Assembly: GCF_001612825.1 (NCBI RefSeq)
Contig: NZ_BDBE01000006.1
Location: forward strand, 152,897 to 216,896
DNA from: Nocardia caishijiensis NBRC 108228
GTDB taxonomy: Bacteria > Actinomycetota > Actinomycetes > Mycobacteriales > Mycobacteriaceae
Length of the DNA: 64,000 nucleotides
Reading direction: 5' to 3'
Positions 55,066-63,555 of this stretch are shown here, one piece after another. The stretch's first letter is position 1; the number at the start of each line of letters is the position of its first letter. Below the pieces are notes generated by a model. The model did not search any database. It saw only the letters and a program-made list of their open reading frames with translations, and had not been told where the DNA came from. A program made the position numbers and the translations under genes.

Positions 55066-56763
55066 GTGAGTACCACTTTCGACACCGCCGTCATCGATAC
55101 CGCGCTCGACGATCTCACCGAGGGGGCGAAAACCTGGGCCGCGACCGATCTGCGCCGCCGCCGCGAACTGCTCGACGAGCTGCACGCGCTCACCGCCCGC
55201 GACGCCGAGTCGTGGGTGGCCGCCGCCAGGACCATCAAGCAGCTCGACGCCGACAGCCCCCTGCTCGGCGAGGAGTGGATGTCGGGCCCGATGACGCTGC
55301 TGGCGGGCGCCAAGGCCCTCAGCGAGTCGATGGCGGCGCTCGAGCAGGGCGCGAGCCCGATCGACGGTGTCGACCTCGGCACCGCGCCCGGTGGCCGGGT
55401 GAGCGTGCCCGCGCTGCCGCACGGCTTCTACGACTGGCTGCTGCTCAACGGGTTCAGCGCCGAAGTCTGGTTACGTCCCGGCGTCGACGCCGCCACCGCG
55501 CGGCGCAAAGCCGGGCTCGCCCAGCGTGATCCCGCGCAGACCAACGGGGTCGGCGCGGTGCTCGGCGCGGGCAACATCATGTCCATCGCGCCGCTGGACA
55601 CCCTCTACGAGCTCTACGCCAACAACCGGGTGGTCGCGCTCAAGCTCAACCCGATCACCGACCCACTGCTGCCCGTGTTCCAGGCGGTGTTCGCCCCGTT
55701 CATCGAACTCGGTGTGGTACGCATCCTCACCGGTGGCGCGCCCGAGGGCGGGTACCTGGTGAACCACCCGAAGGTCGACCACGTCCACATGACCGGTGGC
55801 GCGCCGACCCACGACGCGATCGTCTGGGGTGTCGGCGAGGAGGCGCAGCGCCGCAAGCAGGCGGGTGAGCCCGCGCTCGGCAAGCCGATCACCAGCGAAC
55901 TCGGCGGTGTCGCGCCCTGTGTCATCGTGCCGGGGAAGTGGAGTGCCGCGGACCTGAAGTTCCAGGCCGAGCACGTGGCGACCATGCGCCTGCACAACGG
56001 TGGCTACAACTGTGTGGCCGCGCAGACGGTCGTCCTCAGCGCCGACTGGGACCAGAAGGAGCAGTTCCTCACCGAACTGCGCGCCGCCATCGACAACGCG
56101 CCCGTCCGCCCCGCCTACTACCCCGGCAGCGACAACCGGGTCGAGGGCGCGCTCACCAGCTATCCCGACGCCGGGCGGGCCAACGGCCGCGTGCTCGTCG
56201 AGAACCTGCCGCTGACCGGCACACCGCTGCTGCGCACCGAGTACTTCTCCCCCGTCCTCGGCGTCGTCGAACTGCCAGGAACGGGTGCGGAGTTCCTCGA
56301 CAAGGCGGTGGATTTCGCCAACGACGAACTGATGGGCACGCTCGGCGCCAACCTGCTCGCCCACCCGGCGACCATCGCCGAGCTCGGCGACGCCTTCGAC
56401 ACGGCCGTGGCGAACCTGCGCTACGGCACCGTCGCGATCAACTCCTGGACCGGTCTTGCGTTCCTGACGCCACGCGCGAGCTGGGGCGCGTTCCCCGGCC
56501 ACACCATCGACGACATCCAGAGCGGCATCGGTGTCGTCCACAACGCCTTCCTGCTCGACGACGTGGAGCGGACCGTCGTGCGTGGACCGTTCCGACCCGC
56601 CCCGCGATCACTGTTCGCGGGCGAATTCGCCACCACCCCGAAGCCGCCGTGGTTCGTCAGCAACAAGACCGCGGCGAGCATCGGTCGCAAACTCACCGGC
56701 TTCTACGGTGACGGCAAGCTGCGCAGGCTGCCTGGCATCTTCGCCTCGGCGCTGCGCGGCTGA
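55066..56763 (+). CDS. Aldehyde-dehydrogenase-superfamily protein
   Basis: 565 aa, longer than the usual 480-510. NAD-binding and catalytic landmarks: GAGNIMSIAPLD, VHMTGGAPTHD, the base Glu in ITSELGGVAPCVIV near 279, and the catalytic Cys in NGGYNCVAAQ near 316. It belongs to a divergent ALDH group found in mycobacteria and nocardiae; the substrate is unknown. GTG 55066. It lies between serS and the Rv3835 homologue, which are neighbours in M. tuberculosis, so it interrupts that order. Confidence 0.85.
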   Translation: MSTTFDTAVIDTALDDLTEGAKTWAATDLRRRRELLDELHALTARDAESWVAAARTIKQLDADSPLLGEEWMSGPMTLLAGAKALSESMAALEQGASPIDGVDLGTAPGGRVSVPALPHGFYDWLLLNGFSAEVWLRPGVDAATARRKAGLAQRDPAQTNGVGAVLGAGNIMSIAPLDTLYELYANNRVVALKLNPITDPLLPVFQAVFAPFIELGVVRILTGGAPEGGYLVNHPKVDHVHMTGGAPTHDAIVWGVGEEAQRRKQAGEPALGKPITSELGGVAPCVIVPGKWSAADLKFQAEHVATMRLHNGGYNCVAAQTVVLSADWDQKEQFLTELRAAIDNAPVRPAYYPGSDNRVEGALTSYPDAGRANGRVLVENLPLTGTPLLRTEYFSPVLGVVELPGTGAEFLDKAVDFANDELMGTLGANLLAHPATIAELGDAFDTAVANLRYGTVAINSWTGLAFLTPRASWGAFPGHTIDDIQSGIGVVHNAFLLDDVERTVVRGPFRPAPRSLFAGEFATTPKPPWFVSNKTAASIGRKLTGFYGDGKLRRLPGIFASALRG

Positions 56764-56804
56764 GGCCACCCGCCGCGCCGATCGGCTCCCATACAATCGC
56801 CGTC

Positions 56805-57869
56805 GTGTCCGATCACCAGAGCGACCCGGCCGAGAAAACCGCTGAACGCGGCGCCGGTCCGCTGCATCTGTCGGCGACGAAACTGCGGTGGGGACTGCTG
56901 ATCGGCGCGCTCGGCGCGGTGCTCGCGGCCCTGGTCACGATGACGGTGACCGGTTTCGAATCCGACAAGGTCGAGGCACACCAGCCCGGCGCGGCGCCCG
57001 TGGTCAGGGACAAGGAGTTCAGCAGCGCCAACGAGGGCGACTGCCTGACCTGGAGCAAAGCGGACCGCAGCGACCTGGTGAAGGTGAACTGCGCCGACCA
57101 GCACCTGTTCGAGGTGGCGGGTGTCGTCGACCTGAAGGCCTACCCAGGCCGGGAGTTCGGCGACGGCACCCGGCACCCGGATTCGCTGCGGATGACCGAG
57201 CTGCGCGACGAGCACTGCGTGCCCGCGGTCCAGCGCTACCTCGGCGGCCGGTTCGATCCGCGCGGCAAGTACACCGTGAACGTGATGTCGCCGAGCCCGG
57301 CGGGCTGGCAGCACGGCGACCGCACGCTGCGCTGCGGGCTGCAGGTGGCGGCCACGTCGACCAGTCCGGCCTCGACCGGCACGGCGACCGAGGGCGACCA
57401 GTCGAAGGTGCACGCCCTTGGCACCTGCCTCGGCATCAACCAGAACCTGCCGACCGATCCGGTCGACTGCGCGCAACCGCACGCGGTCGAGATCGTCGGC
57501 ACCGTCGATCTGGGGAAGAACTTCACCGGCGGCCCACCCTCGGAGGCCGATCAGGACAAGTTCGTCGAGTCCGAGTGCAATCGGTTGTCCACCGAATACC
57601 TCGGCAGTCCCGACGCGATCCGCAACAAGACGCTCACGTTGTTCTTCGACTATCTGGAACCGACCAGTTGGCTCGCGGGCAGCCGTCAACTCGACTGCTG
57701 GCTCGGAAAGGGCGCCGACCGTGAGGGTTTCGCGCCGATCGTCGGTTCGGCACGCGGGGAAATCCTGATCGACGGACAGGCCCCTGTCCCGCCACCCAAC
57801 ACCGGCCGCTCCACGCCCGCCCCGTTGCCCGGCGCCGCGCCGCTGCCCCCACAGCCACAACCACGATGA
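56805..57869 (+). CDS. Septum-formation-family membrane protein (Rv3835 type)
   Basis: 354 aa. One membrane helix near 30-50; the rest is extracytoplasmic with two repeats of a Septum_form-like domain. Each carries Cys in the order GDCLTW...VNCADQHLFEVAG and GTCLGIN...VDCAQPHAVEIVG, with later C residues (DEHCVPAV, LRCGLQV, SECNRL, LDCWLGK). The C-terminal 35 residues are Pro-rich. The name of the family comes from a link to division in actinomycetes; the exact role is unknown. The stop overlaps the next gene by ATGA. Confidence 0.85.
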   Translation: MSDHQSDPAEKTAERGAGPLHLSATKLRWGLLIGALGAVLAALVTMTVTGFESDKVEAHQPGAAPVVRDKEFSSANEGDCLTWSKADRSDLVKVNCADQHLFEVAGVVDLKAYPGREFGDGTRHPDSLRMTELRDEHCVPAVQRYLGGRFDPRGKYTVNVMSPSPAGWQHGDRTLRCGLQVAATSTSPASTGTATEGDQSKVHALGTCLGINQNLPTDPVDCAQPHAVEIVGTVDLGKNFTGGPPSEADQDKFVESECNRLSTEYLGSPDAIRNKTLTLFFDYLEPTSWLAGSRQLDCWLGKGADREGFAPIVGSARGEILIDGQAPVPPPNTGRSTPAPLPGAAPLPPQPQPR

Positions 57870-58216
57870 CCGAACGGATGTCGCCCGACCGGTTCGAGGA
57901 GCTGGTCGGCGACGCGCTCGACCTCATTCCGCCCGAGCTCACGGGGGCCATCGACAACGTCGTGGTGCTGGTGGAGGCACGCAACGACGAGGAGCCCTCG
58001 CTGCTCGGCCTCTACCACGGCGTCGCCCTCACCGAGCGCGACAGTTACTACGCGGGTTCGCTTCCCGATACCGTAACCATCTACCGAGAGGCTATTCTCG
58101 ACATCTGTAACAGTGACGACGAGGTGGTCGAGGAGGTCGCGATCACCGTGATCCACGAAATAGCACACTATTTCGGGATTGACGACGACCGGTTACATGA
58201 GCTGGGATGGGGCTAG
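57866..58216 (+). CDS. Small zinc metallopeptidase (Rv3836 type)
   Basis: 116 aa of the minimal zincin family (DUF1025/MMP_TTHA0227 type). The zinc motif HEIAHYFGIDDDRLHELG is near the C-terminus: HExxHxxGxxD with both His and Glu present. The preceding GSLPDTVTIYREAILDIC and GLYHGVALTERDSYYAG fit the family. Substrate unknown. It is coupled to the Rv3835 homologue. Confidence 0.9.
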   Translation: MTERMSPDRFEELVGDALDLIPPELTGAIDNVVVLVEARNDEEPSLLGLYHGVALTERDSYYAGSLPDTVTIYREAILDICNSDDEVVEEVAITVIHEIAHYFGIDDDRLHELGWG

Positions 58217-58325
58217 TGAAGTGGGTGGGGAAATCGATGGAACCGAACGACCCGCTCTCGCGTCCTATCACTCGTAGGGGGAATTCTCGTGGTTCCCGTT
58301 AGTCGCCACTAGAAGGAGTCGGGTC

Positions 58326-58637
58326 ATGGTTGGACACGTTCTCGTCACACCGGAAATCGTTTTCGCCGCGGCCGCCGAGCTGGATCTGCTGGCCGAGCGC
58401 CTCGCCGCGGCAGCAGCCCTCGCCGGGCCGACCACTCATGTGCTGCCCTCGGGCGCCGAGGAGGTCTCGCTGCTGGCGGCCGGACACTTCAACCGTGCGG
58501 CGGCCACCCACGACAGCGCCATCGCCCAGGGCATTCTCGAGCTGCACCACGCCGCCGCCACCCTGCGCTCGCAGCTTGTCACCCACATCGGAGAAGACAT
58601 GGTCCGCGAAGGCGCGATCAACGCCATCCAGGTGTAG
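58326..58637 (+). CDS. PE-family protein
   Basis: 103 aa, all helical, with Pro9-Glu10 (VTPE) in the position of the signature PE dipeptide. LLAAGHFNRAAATHDSAIAQGILELH resembles the second PE helix. There is no PGRS-type extension. PE proteins pair with PPE proteins and are exported by ESX (type VII) systems. An AAGGAG ribosome site precedes ATG 58326. A PPE gene and an EspG gene follow, giving a complete PE-PPE-chaperone cassette. Confidence 0.85.
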   Translation: MVGHVLVTPEIVFAAAAELDLLAERLAAAAALAGPTTHVLPSGAEEVSLLAAGHFNRAAATHDSAIAQGILELHHAAATLRSQLVTHIGEDMVREGAINAIQV

Positions 58638-58683
58638 CCGTACCCGATCCGACGACGATCATTCATCCAGGGGAGAAACAAGC

Positions 58684-59808
58684 ATGACCGCAGGGATCAC
58701 CGGGGTCTTCTGGCTGCCGCGCATGGCCGAAGTCAACTCGACCACACTCAACGCGGGCGCCCACGCTGTGCCGATCTCGGCCGCGGCCACCTCGTGGGGC
58801 ACGATCGCCGCCGCCTGGGGCGACGCGGCGTTCACCATCACGCGCGTGATGGCCGAAGTCGGCGTCGGCATGCAGGGTTTGAACGGTATCGCCGCACTCG
58901 CCAAGCTCGGCCCGTTCCTCAGCTGGACCGGCCAGCAGAGCGTGATGGCGGCGACGATGAGCGCCAAGGCCGCCGCCAACGCCACCGCCTACACCGTGGC
59001 CTCGATCGCGATGCCGAGCCTGCCCGAGATCGCCGCCACCAACGCCGCGGTCGCCGCCTCGGCCAACCCGCCCGGTGTGGTGTCGGGTGCTTTCGAGGTC
59101 GCCGAGGTCGCGCGCCATGCCATGGACATCCGTGCCGCGTTGGTGATGGAGACCTACGAGGCGGCGACGACGGCCACCGTCACCACGCCCGGTGAGTTCG
59201 CCATGCCGCCCTCGATCGCCAACGGTGCGGGATCCGCCGCCCAGAACGATGCGGGCGGCGATCCGTTGCAGACCGCCGTTGCCGCCGCGCAGGCGTTCGT
59301 GTCCAACCCCGGCGTGGTCAGCGCCGCCACCCAGGCCGCGAACGTGGCGGGCAGCGTCGTGTCCGGTGGTGTCGGCACGGTCGGCAATATCGGTGCGACC
59401 GCACTGTCGGCGGCCACCTCGACCGTTCCCGCCGCCGCGGGTGTCGCCCCGGCGATGGCCGCCGGTGCCGGTGTGTCCGCGATGAGCGGCATGTCCACCG
59501 CGTCGGCCGGTCTCGGTGGGGCGTCGCTCGGTGGCAGCGGGCTGAAGCTGCCCGAGGGCTGGGGTGCCCCGTCGGCGAGCGCCCCGGCGGCCGCACCGGT
59601 CGGTGAGACCGTTGTGGCCCGCTCGGAGGCCGCACCGGTGCGCAACACCCAGCCCGCCGCCAACCCGCTGCTCGGCAACCGCGCCAAGGGCGAGGACGAC
59701 GACGAGCACGACGCGAACGACTACGGGCGCTCCGACGAGGCGTTCACCGATGGCCGCTACATCGCCGAGGGAGTGATCGGCGCCGATCTCAGCGGATCGG
59801 CCAAGTGA
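58684..59808 (+). CDS. PPE-domain protein
   Basis: 374 aa. The N-terminal WLPRMAEVNSTTLNAGAHAVPISAAATSWGTIAAAW region (residues about 10-45, split in description) is a PPE domain in which the PPE tripeptide is degenerate (LPRM-AEVN) but the W-x-G turn (SWG) is kept. The rest is Ala/Gly-rich, ending in an acidic tail (KGEDDDEHDANDYG) and YIAEGVIGADLSGSAK. It should form the heterodimer with the upstream PE protein. The stop overlaps the EspG start (GTGA). Confidence 0.87.
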   Translation: MTAGITGVFWLPRMAEVNSTTLNAGAHAVPISAAATSWGTIAAAWGDAAFTITRVMAEVGVGMQGLNGIAALAKLGPFLSWTGQQSVMAATMSAKAAANATAYTVASIAMPSLPEIAATNAAVAASANPPGVVSGAFEVAEVARHAMDIRAALVMETYEAATTATVTTPGEFAMPPSIANGAGSAAQNDAGGDPLQTAVAAAQAFVSNPGVVSAATQAANVAGSVVSGGVGTVGNIGATALSAATSTVPAAAGVAPAMAAGAGVSAMSGMSTASAGLGGASLGGSGLKLPEGWGAPSASAPAAAPVGETVVARSEAAPVRNTQPAANPLLGNRAKGEDDDEHDANDYGRSDEAFTDGRYIAEGVIGADLSGSAK

Positions 59809-60635
59809 CGGTGCTCGGCGGGGGCGGCGGCGGGTCGTTGCTCGAGGCGGTGGTGCTCTCGCTCGACGAGATGCAGTTCCTGCTCGAGCATCTGCAGTTC
59901 GACGAGATGCCCGTGGTGCTCGACGCCATCGGCCGCTACGACCATGTCTCGGCGCACGACGCGGCCATGGAGGCAGCCGAAAAGCTGCTCACCGAACGGG
60001 AATTGCTGTTCGGTGACGTGGTTGTACCCGAACTCGCCGAGCGTTTACGAGTGCTCTACCGACCGCAGTGGATCATCGCGCTGCGGTGGGTGGTCGCCGG
60101 GCAGGTGAACCGTTTCTGTCTGGCGCAGGGCGACGACCGCGCGGTCGTCGCCCTGCGCGGCCCGGACTCCTATGTCATCGACGACGCGGGTCTCGATCTG
60201 CCCGCCTCGGTGCTGCAGGCTCTCGGCACCACCGAGGCGCTCGAGCTGTACGGCATGAACGCGCCGACCGAGCGGCTCGCCCCGATCTTCGCCGATACCG
60301 GCGATGCCACCGCCACCGCCCAGCGGCTCGGCGAAATCGGCAAGCCCGCCACCGACGCGGCAACGCTCGCCTCGGCGCTGGTCGAGATCCACTCCTACGC
60401 CGAGATCGTCGGCGTCGCCTACGGCGACGGCACCCGCGAGGTGCAGGACAACCACATCGCCGTGTTCAACACGCGCGCAGGACGTTTCATCATCACCGCC
60501 AGCGTCGCCGACGACGGCGTGAAGTGGTCGTCCATCGCCACCGGAACCAATGCCCGGCTCCGCACCGCCGTGGCCGACCTGATCGAATCCCTGCCGATCC
60601 GAACGGAATTCAAGGCCACCGCGCCTGGCGCCTAA
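59805..60635 (+). CDS. EspG-family ESX secretion chaperone
   Basis: 276 aa. The beta-sheet/helix pattern and segments such as LSLDEMQFLLEHLQFDEMP near the start and DNHIAVFNTRAGRFIITAS near the C-terminus match EspG, the cytosolic chaperone that binds the tip of cognate PE-PPE dimers and keeps them soluble for the ESX machine. Translation is coupled to the PPE gene, which implies cognate specificity. No other ESX core gene (EccB-E, MycP) lies in the window. Its 3' end overlaps the 3' end of the convergent phosphatase gene by four bases. Confidence 0.87.
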   Translation: MTVLGGGGGGSLLEAVVLSLDEMQFLLEHLQFDEMPVVLDAIGRYDHVSAHDAAMEAAEKLLTERELLFGDVVVPELAERLRVLYRPQWIIALRWVVAGQVNRFCLAQGDDRAVVALRGPDSYVIDDAGLDLPASVLQALGTTEALELYGMNAPTERLAPIFADTGDATATAQRLGEIGKPATDAATLASALVEIHSYAEIVGVAYGDGTREVQDNHIAVFNTRAGRFIITASVADDGVKWSSIATGTNARLRTAVADLIESLPIRTEFKATAPGA

Positions 60636-61300
60636 CCCATCGGGTCGTCCGGGGTCGGGTCGGCCTTCACCGTGAACGGTGGGGTGAATCTGCCCCAGCG
60701 CAAGCATTCCCAGCCGCCGTCCTCGGTGGGGAGCAGCTCGATGGTCTCGGTGTTGTCGAGGTGGTTGTTGGTGGTGAACGGCGGTGCGACGCCGGCCAGT
60801 TCGCGACCGACCAGACGCATTGCGGCACCGTGGTTCACGACGACCACGTCGCCGTCTTCATCGCCCTCGAGATATCGCGCGCGCAACTGGGCGAGCACCG
60901 GGAGGATGCGGTCGAGCACCTCTCGGCCGGATTCCCCGCCGGGGGTTCTCGTCTCGAGTTCGCCGTGGTGCCAACCACGGTAGATCCGCTGGAACAGTTC
61001 GTGGGAGTCGCGGTCGGAGCGGCCGTGGAGTTCGCCGACCTGCACTTCGTAGAGGTCGGGGAGGATCTCGGCGGTCGTCCCGGTGGCGGCTTCGATGTAG
61101 CTCGCGGTCTGGCGGGCCCGGAGGGCCTCGGAGGCGACGAGCACGCGGGGTGGGCGGATCAACGCGTCGCCGAAGGCTTTCGCCTGTGCCACACCGCGTT
61201 CGGTGAGCGGCAGGCCGGGGACCTGGGTGTCGAGGATGCGAGCCACATTGCCCTCGGTCTCTCCGTGGCGGACCAGGATCAGTTTCGCGCGGTTTGTCAT
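60632..61300 (-). CDS. Histidine-phosphatase-superfamily protein (Rv3837c type)
   Basis: 222 aa from ATG 61300, overlapping the pheA stop (ATGA). The phosphohistidine motif is LVRHGETEGN (R11-H12-G13), the second catalytic His is in VVNHGAAM, and the acid residue in the GELHGRSD/E loop. This branch includes phosphoglycerate-mutase-like phosphatases that act on various phosphates. Co-operonic with pheA, as in M. tuberculosis Rv3837c-Rv3838c. The frame stays open upstream of 61300, but that part lacks homology. Confidence 0.92.
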   Translation of the reverse strand: MTNRAKLILVRHGETEGNVARILDTQVPGLPLTERGVAQAKAFGDALIRPPRVLVASEALRARQTASYIEAATGTTAEILPDLYEVQVGELHGRSDRDSHELFQRIYRGWHHGELETRTPGGESGREVLDRILPVLAQLRARYLEGDEDGDVVVVNHGAAMRLVGRELAGVAPPFTTNNHLDNTETIELLPTEDGGWECLRWGRFTPPFTVKADPTPDDPMG

Positions 61301-62211
61301 AGGTCCGCGACCCCCTTTCGCAGTTGCGTCAACCATTGCGCGGCCGGTTCGTCCGACGGCGGCGGGGTGCCGACGGCGGAACAGGCTGGCCACGAACCGA
61401 GGAAACGGATCCGGGCGGTGCGGTGCAGCGCCTTCAAGGTCTCGGCGACGGCCGGGTCGTCTATGTGGCCGACGCAGTCGAGGTAGAAGCGGTAGGTGCC
61501 CATCCCGGTGCGGGTCGGCCGGGATTCGATGCGGGTGAGATCCACACCCCGCGTGGCGAATTCGGCGAACGCGCGCATCAGCGAACCGGGTTCGTTCGGC
61601 AGTTCGAGGACGACGGAGGTGCGGTCGGCACCGGTGGGCTGCGGGGCGAGGCCGGGTCGGCGCACCAGCACGAAACGGGTGATGGCCTGTTCGTGGTCGG
61701 CCACACCGTCGGCGAGGGTGACCAGGCCGAGGCGTTCACCGGCCAGGGCGGTCGAGACCGCCGCGTCGGCGGTGCCTGCCAGCACGTCCTCGGCGGCGGC
61801 GGCGTTGGAGGCCGAGATGAACGGCGTCGCGGCGGGCATGTTCCTGGCCACCCACTCGCGCACCTGCGCGGCCGCCACCGGGTAGGCCGCGAGCGTGCGT
61901 ATGTCGGCGAGGGTGGTGCCGGGCCGGGCGAGGATCGAGAAGGTGACCTCGAGTTCGGTTTCGGCGACGATCTGTAGGCGCGGGCCGACGGCGAGCGAGT
62001 CGAGGGTGGCGGGGATGGAGCCTTCGACGGAGCTCTCGATGGGGACCACGGCGCCGGTCACCTCGCCCGCGCGGATCAGATCGAGGGCCGCGCCCTGGCT
62101 CGGCGCGGCGACGCGCTCGACGGGTTCGTCGAACGCCCCCGATTTCTCGAACTGCACCAGCGCCATCTCGGTGAAGGTTCCGGATGGCCCGAAATACGCG
62201 ATACGCGGCAC
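61297..62211 (-). CDS. pheA: Prephenate dehydratase
   Basis: 304 aa. It converts prephenate to phenylpyruvate in phenylalanine synthesis. Catalytic domain (about 1-185): YFGPSGTFTEMA, VVPIESSVEGSIPATLD and the T-R-F triplet in ITRFVLV. The C-terminal ACT domain (about 200-280) has NEPGSLMRAFAEFATRGVDLTRIESRP, with ESRP the Phe-binding feedback motif. So end-product inhibition is expected. Its place matches Rv3838c. Confidence 0.95.
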   Translation of the reverse strand: MPRIAYFGPSGTFTEMALVQFEKSGAFDEPVERVAAPSQGAALDLIRAGEVTGAVVPIESSVEGSIPATLDSLAVGPRLQIVAETELEVTFSILARPGTTLADIRTLAAYPVAAAQVREWVARNMPAATPFISASNAAAAEDVLAGTADAAVSTALAGERLGLVTLADGVADHEQAITRFVLVRRPGLAPQPTGADRTSVVLELPNEPGSLMRAFAEFATRGVDLTRIESRPTRTGMGTYRFYLDCVGHIDDPAVAETLKALHRTARIRFLGSWPACSAVGTPPPSDEPAAQWLTQLRKGVADL

Positions 62212-62251
62212 ACAGAAAGATTAGCTGGACCGGCGGCGGGCGCGCCCCGGC

Positions 62252-62668
62252 TCAGGACTCGAGCACCGACACCGCCGCGCGAACCGCCTGCTCATCACTG
62301 GTTTCGATGCCGAGCAGCACGGTACGGGTCGCCTCGATAGCGGCGGGTTTCAGTGCGGTGAGGAAGGCGAGGTCGGGGGTGGAGAGCGCGGTGGGGATGT
62401 CCTCACCGCAGAGCGCGGCGACCGTGCCCGCGACGACGGCGAGCGCGCGGGGGCCGCTGTCGGTGCGGGCGACGAACCCGGCGTCGGCGTGGGCGGCCTC
62501 GACCAGGGCGGCGGCCAGTCGCGGGTCGGGGATGTCGATGTCGACGACACGGGTCCCCGCCGGGGTGCTGCCGAGCGGGCGGATCAGGCCCGCGACGAGG
62601 CTGCGGCGCGGGGCCGACAGGCTGACCAGCACGGGTTCGCCGGGAGAGGTGGTGTCGTCGTGCGCCAT
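62252..62668 (-). CDS. Small protein of unknown function
   Basis: 138 aa, Ala-rich, with regular alpha/beta pattern (VLVSLSAPRRSLVAGLIRP, VVDIDIPDPRLAAALVEAAHADAGFV, ALAVVAGTVAALCG). No signal peptide or membrane helix, one Cys. I do not recognise the family and see no catalytic motif. It is 41 bp upstream of pheA on the same strand, and its 5' end faces the IdeR box of the divergent DUF2470 gene, so it could also respond to iron. Confidence 0.6.
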   Translation of the reverse strand: MAHDDTTSPGEPVLVSLSAPRRSLVAGLIRPLGSTPAGTRVVDIDIPDPRLAAALVEAAHADAGFVARTDSGPRALAVVAGTVAALCGEDIPTALSTPDLAFLTALKPAAIEATRTVLLGIETSDEQAVRAAVSVLES

Positions 62669-62736
62669 TCGTCCACGGTAGACGGCCGCTGTCGGCGTGT
62701 CGGCGGCGGACCTCTTGCGCGGAGCCGCCGAGTAAC

Positions 62737-62755
62737 TTAGCTTAGGTTTACCTTA
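62737..62755. promoter_or_regulatory. IdeR/DtxR-type iron box
   Basis: TTAGCTTAGGTTTACCTTA matches the 19 bp IdeR consensus (TTAGGTTAGGCTAACCTAA) at 15 positions. It lies 22 bp before the DUF2470 gene, where repression by iron-loaded IdeR is expected. Confidence 0.85.
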
Positions 62756-62776
62756 TTCACTGTCGCGGAGGTTGAC

Positions 62777-63538
62777 ATGTCGAGCCCCACCACGATTCTC
62801 GCGCCCACCACTGCCGAGCGCGTGCGCAGTGCGTGTCTGCGCGCGGAGACCGCGGTGCTCGCACTGCCAGGCATCGACCCCGTGCCGACCACCCTGCACC
62901 ACCTGCGCCGCTGCGGTGACGCCGTGATCGCCGTACCCGCCGACTCGCTCGCCGCCGCCCTCGCGGCCACTGCCAACGAGACCTCCGCGGTGCTCGAACT
63001 CACCGACCACGCACCCCTGCCGCTGCGCGAACCCGTCCGCGCGCTGGTGTGGTTGCGCGGTTGGGTGCGGCAGGTGCCACCACACGCCCAGCGCGCGCTC
63101 GCCGTCGAAATCGCCAAGGACTTCCCGCATCCCGGCCTGCTCGACGTCGGCCACGGCGCGACCTTGCTGCGCGTGGTGGTGAATTCGGCCGTACTCGCCG
63201 ACACCTCCGGCGCCGAATCCGTCGACCACGCCGACCTGCGCGCCGCCACCGCCGACCCGTTCTGCGAGATGGAGGGCGCCTGGCTGGCCCACATGGCCGA
63301 GGACCACGCCGACCTCATCGCCCAACTCGCCCGCCACCTACCCGCAAGCCTCCAGGGCGGCCGCGTGCACCCCCTGTCGATCGACCGCTACGGCATGACC
63401 CTGCGCGTCGAGAGCATCGACGCCGATCACGATGTGCGCCTCCCCTTCTCGGCCCCCGCCGACGACATCGAATCCCTGAGCAAGGCCGTCCGCCTCCTAG
63501 CAGGCTGCCCCTTCCTCAACGGCCTGCGCCGCATCTGA
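62777..63538 (+). CDS. DUF2470-domain protein, iron-regulated (Rv3839 type)
   Basis: 253 aa. The C-terminal DUF2470 domain (about 170-250) has MAEDHADLIAQLARHL, VHPLSIDRYGMTLRV and FSAPADDIESLSKAVRLL. The N-terminal half is pyridoxamine-oxidase-like in pattern and resembles the haem-degrading HugZ family arrangement. The haem-ligand His typical of HugZ is not certain. The IdeR box and the place after pheA match Rv3839, an iron-responsive gene in M. tuberculosis. A role in haem or iron use is inference. Confidence 0.85.
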   Translation: MSSPTTILAPTTAERVRSACLRAETAVLALPGIDPVPTTLHHLRRCGDAVIAVPADSLAAALAATANETSAVLELTDHAPLPLREPVRALVWLRGWVRQVPPHAQRALAVEIAKDFPHPGLLDVGHGATLLRVVVNSAVLADTSGAESVDHADLRAATADPFCEMEGAWLAHMAEDHADLIAQLARHLPASLQGGRVHPLSIDRYGMTLRVESIDADHDVRLPFSAPADDIESLSKAVRLLAGCPFLNGLRRI

Positions 63539-63555
63539 CCCATGCACACCTGACT

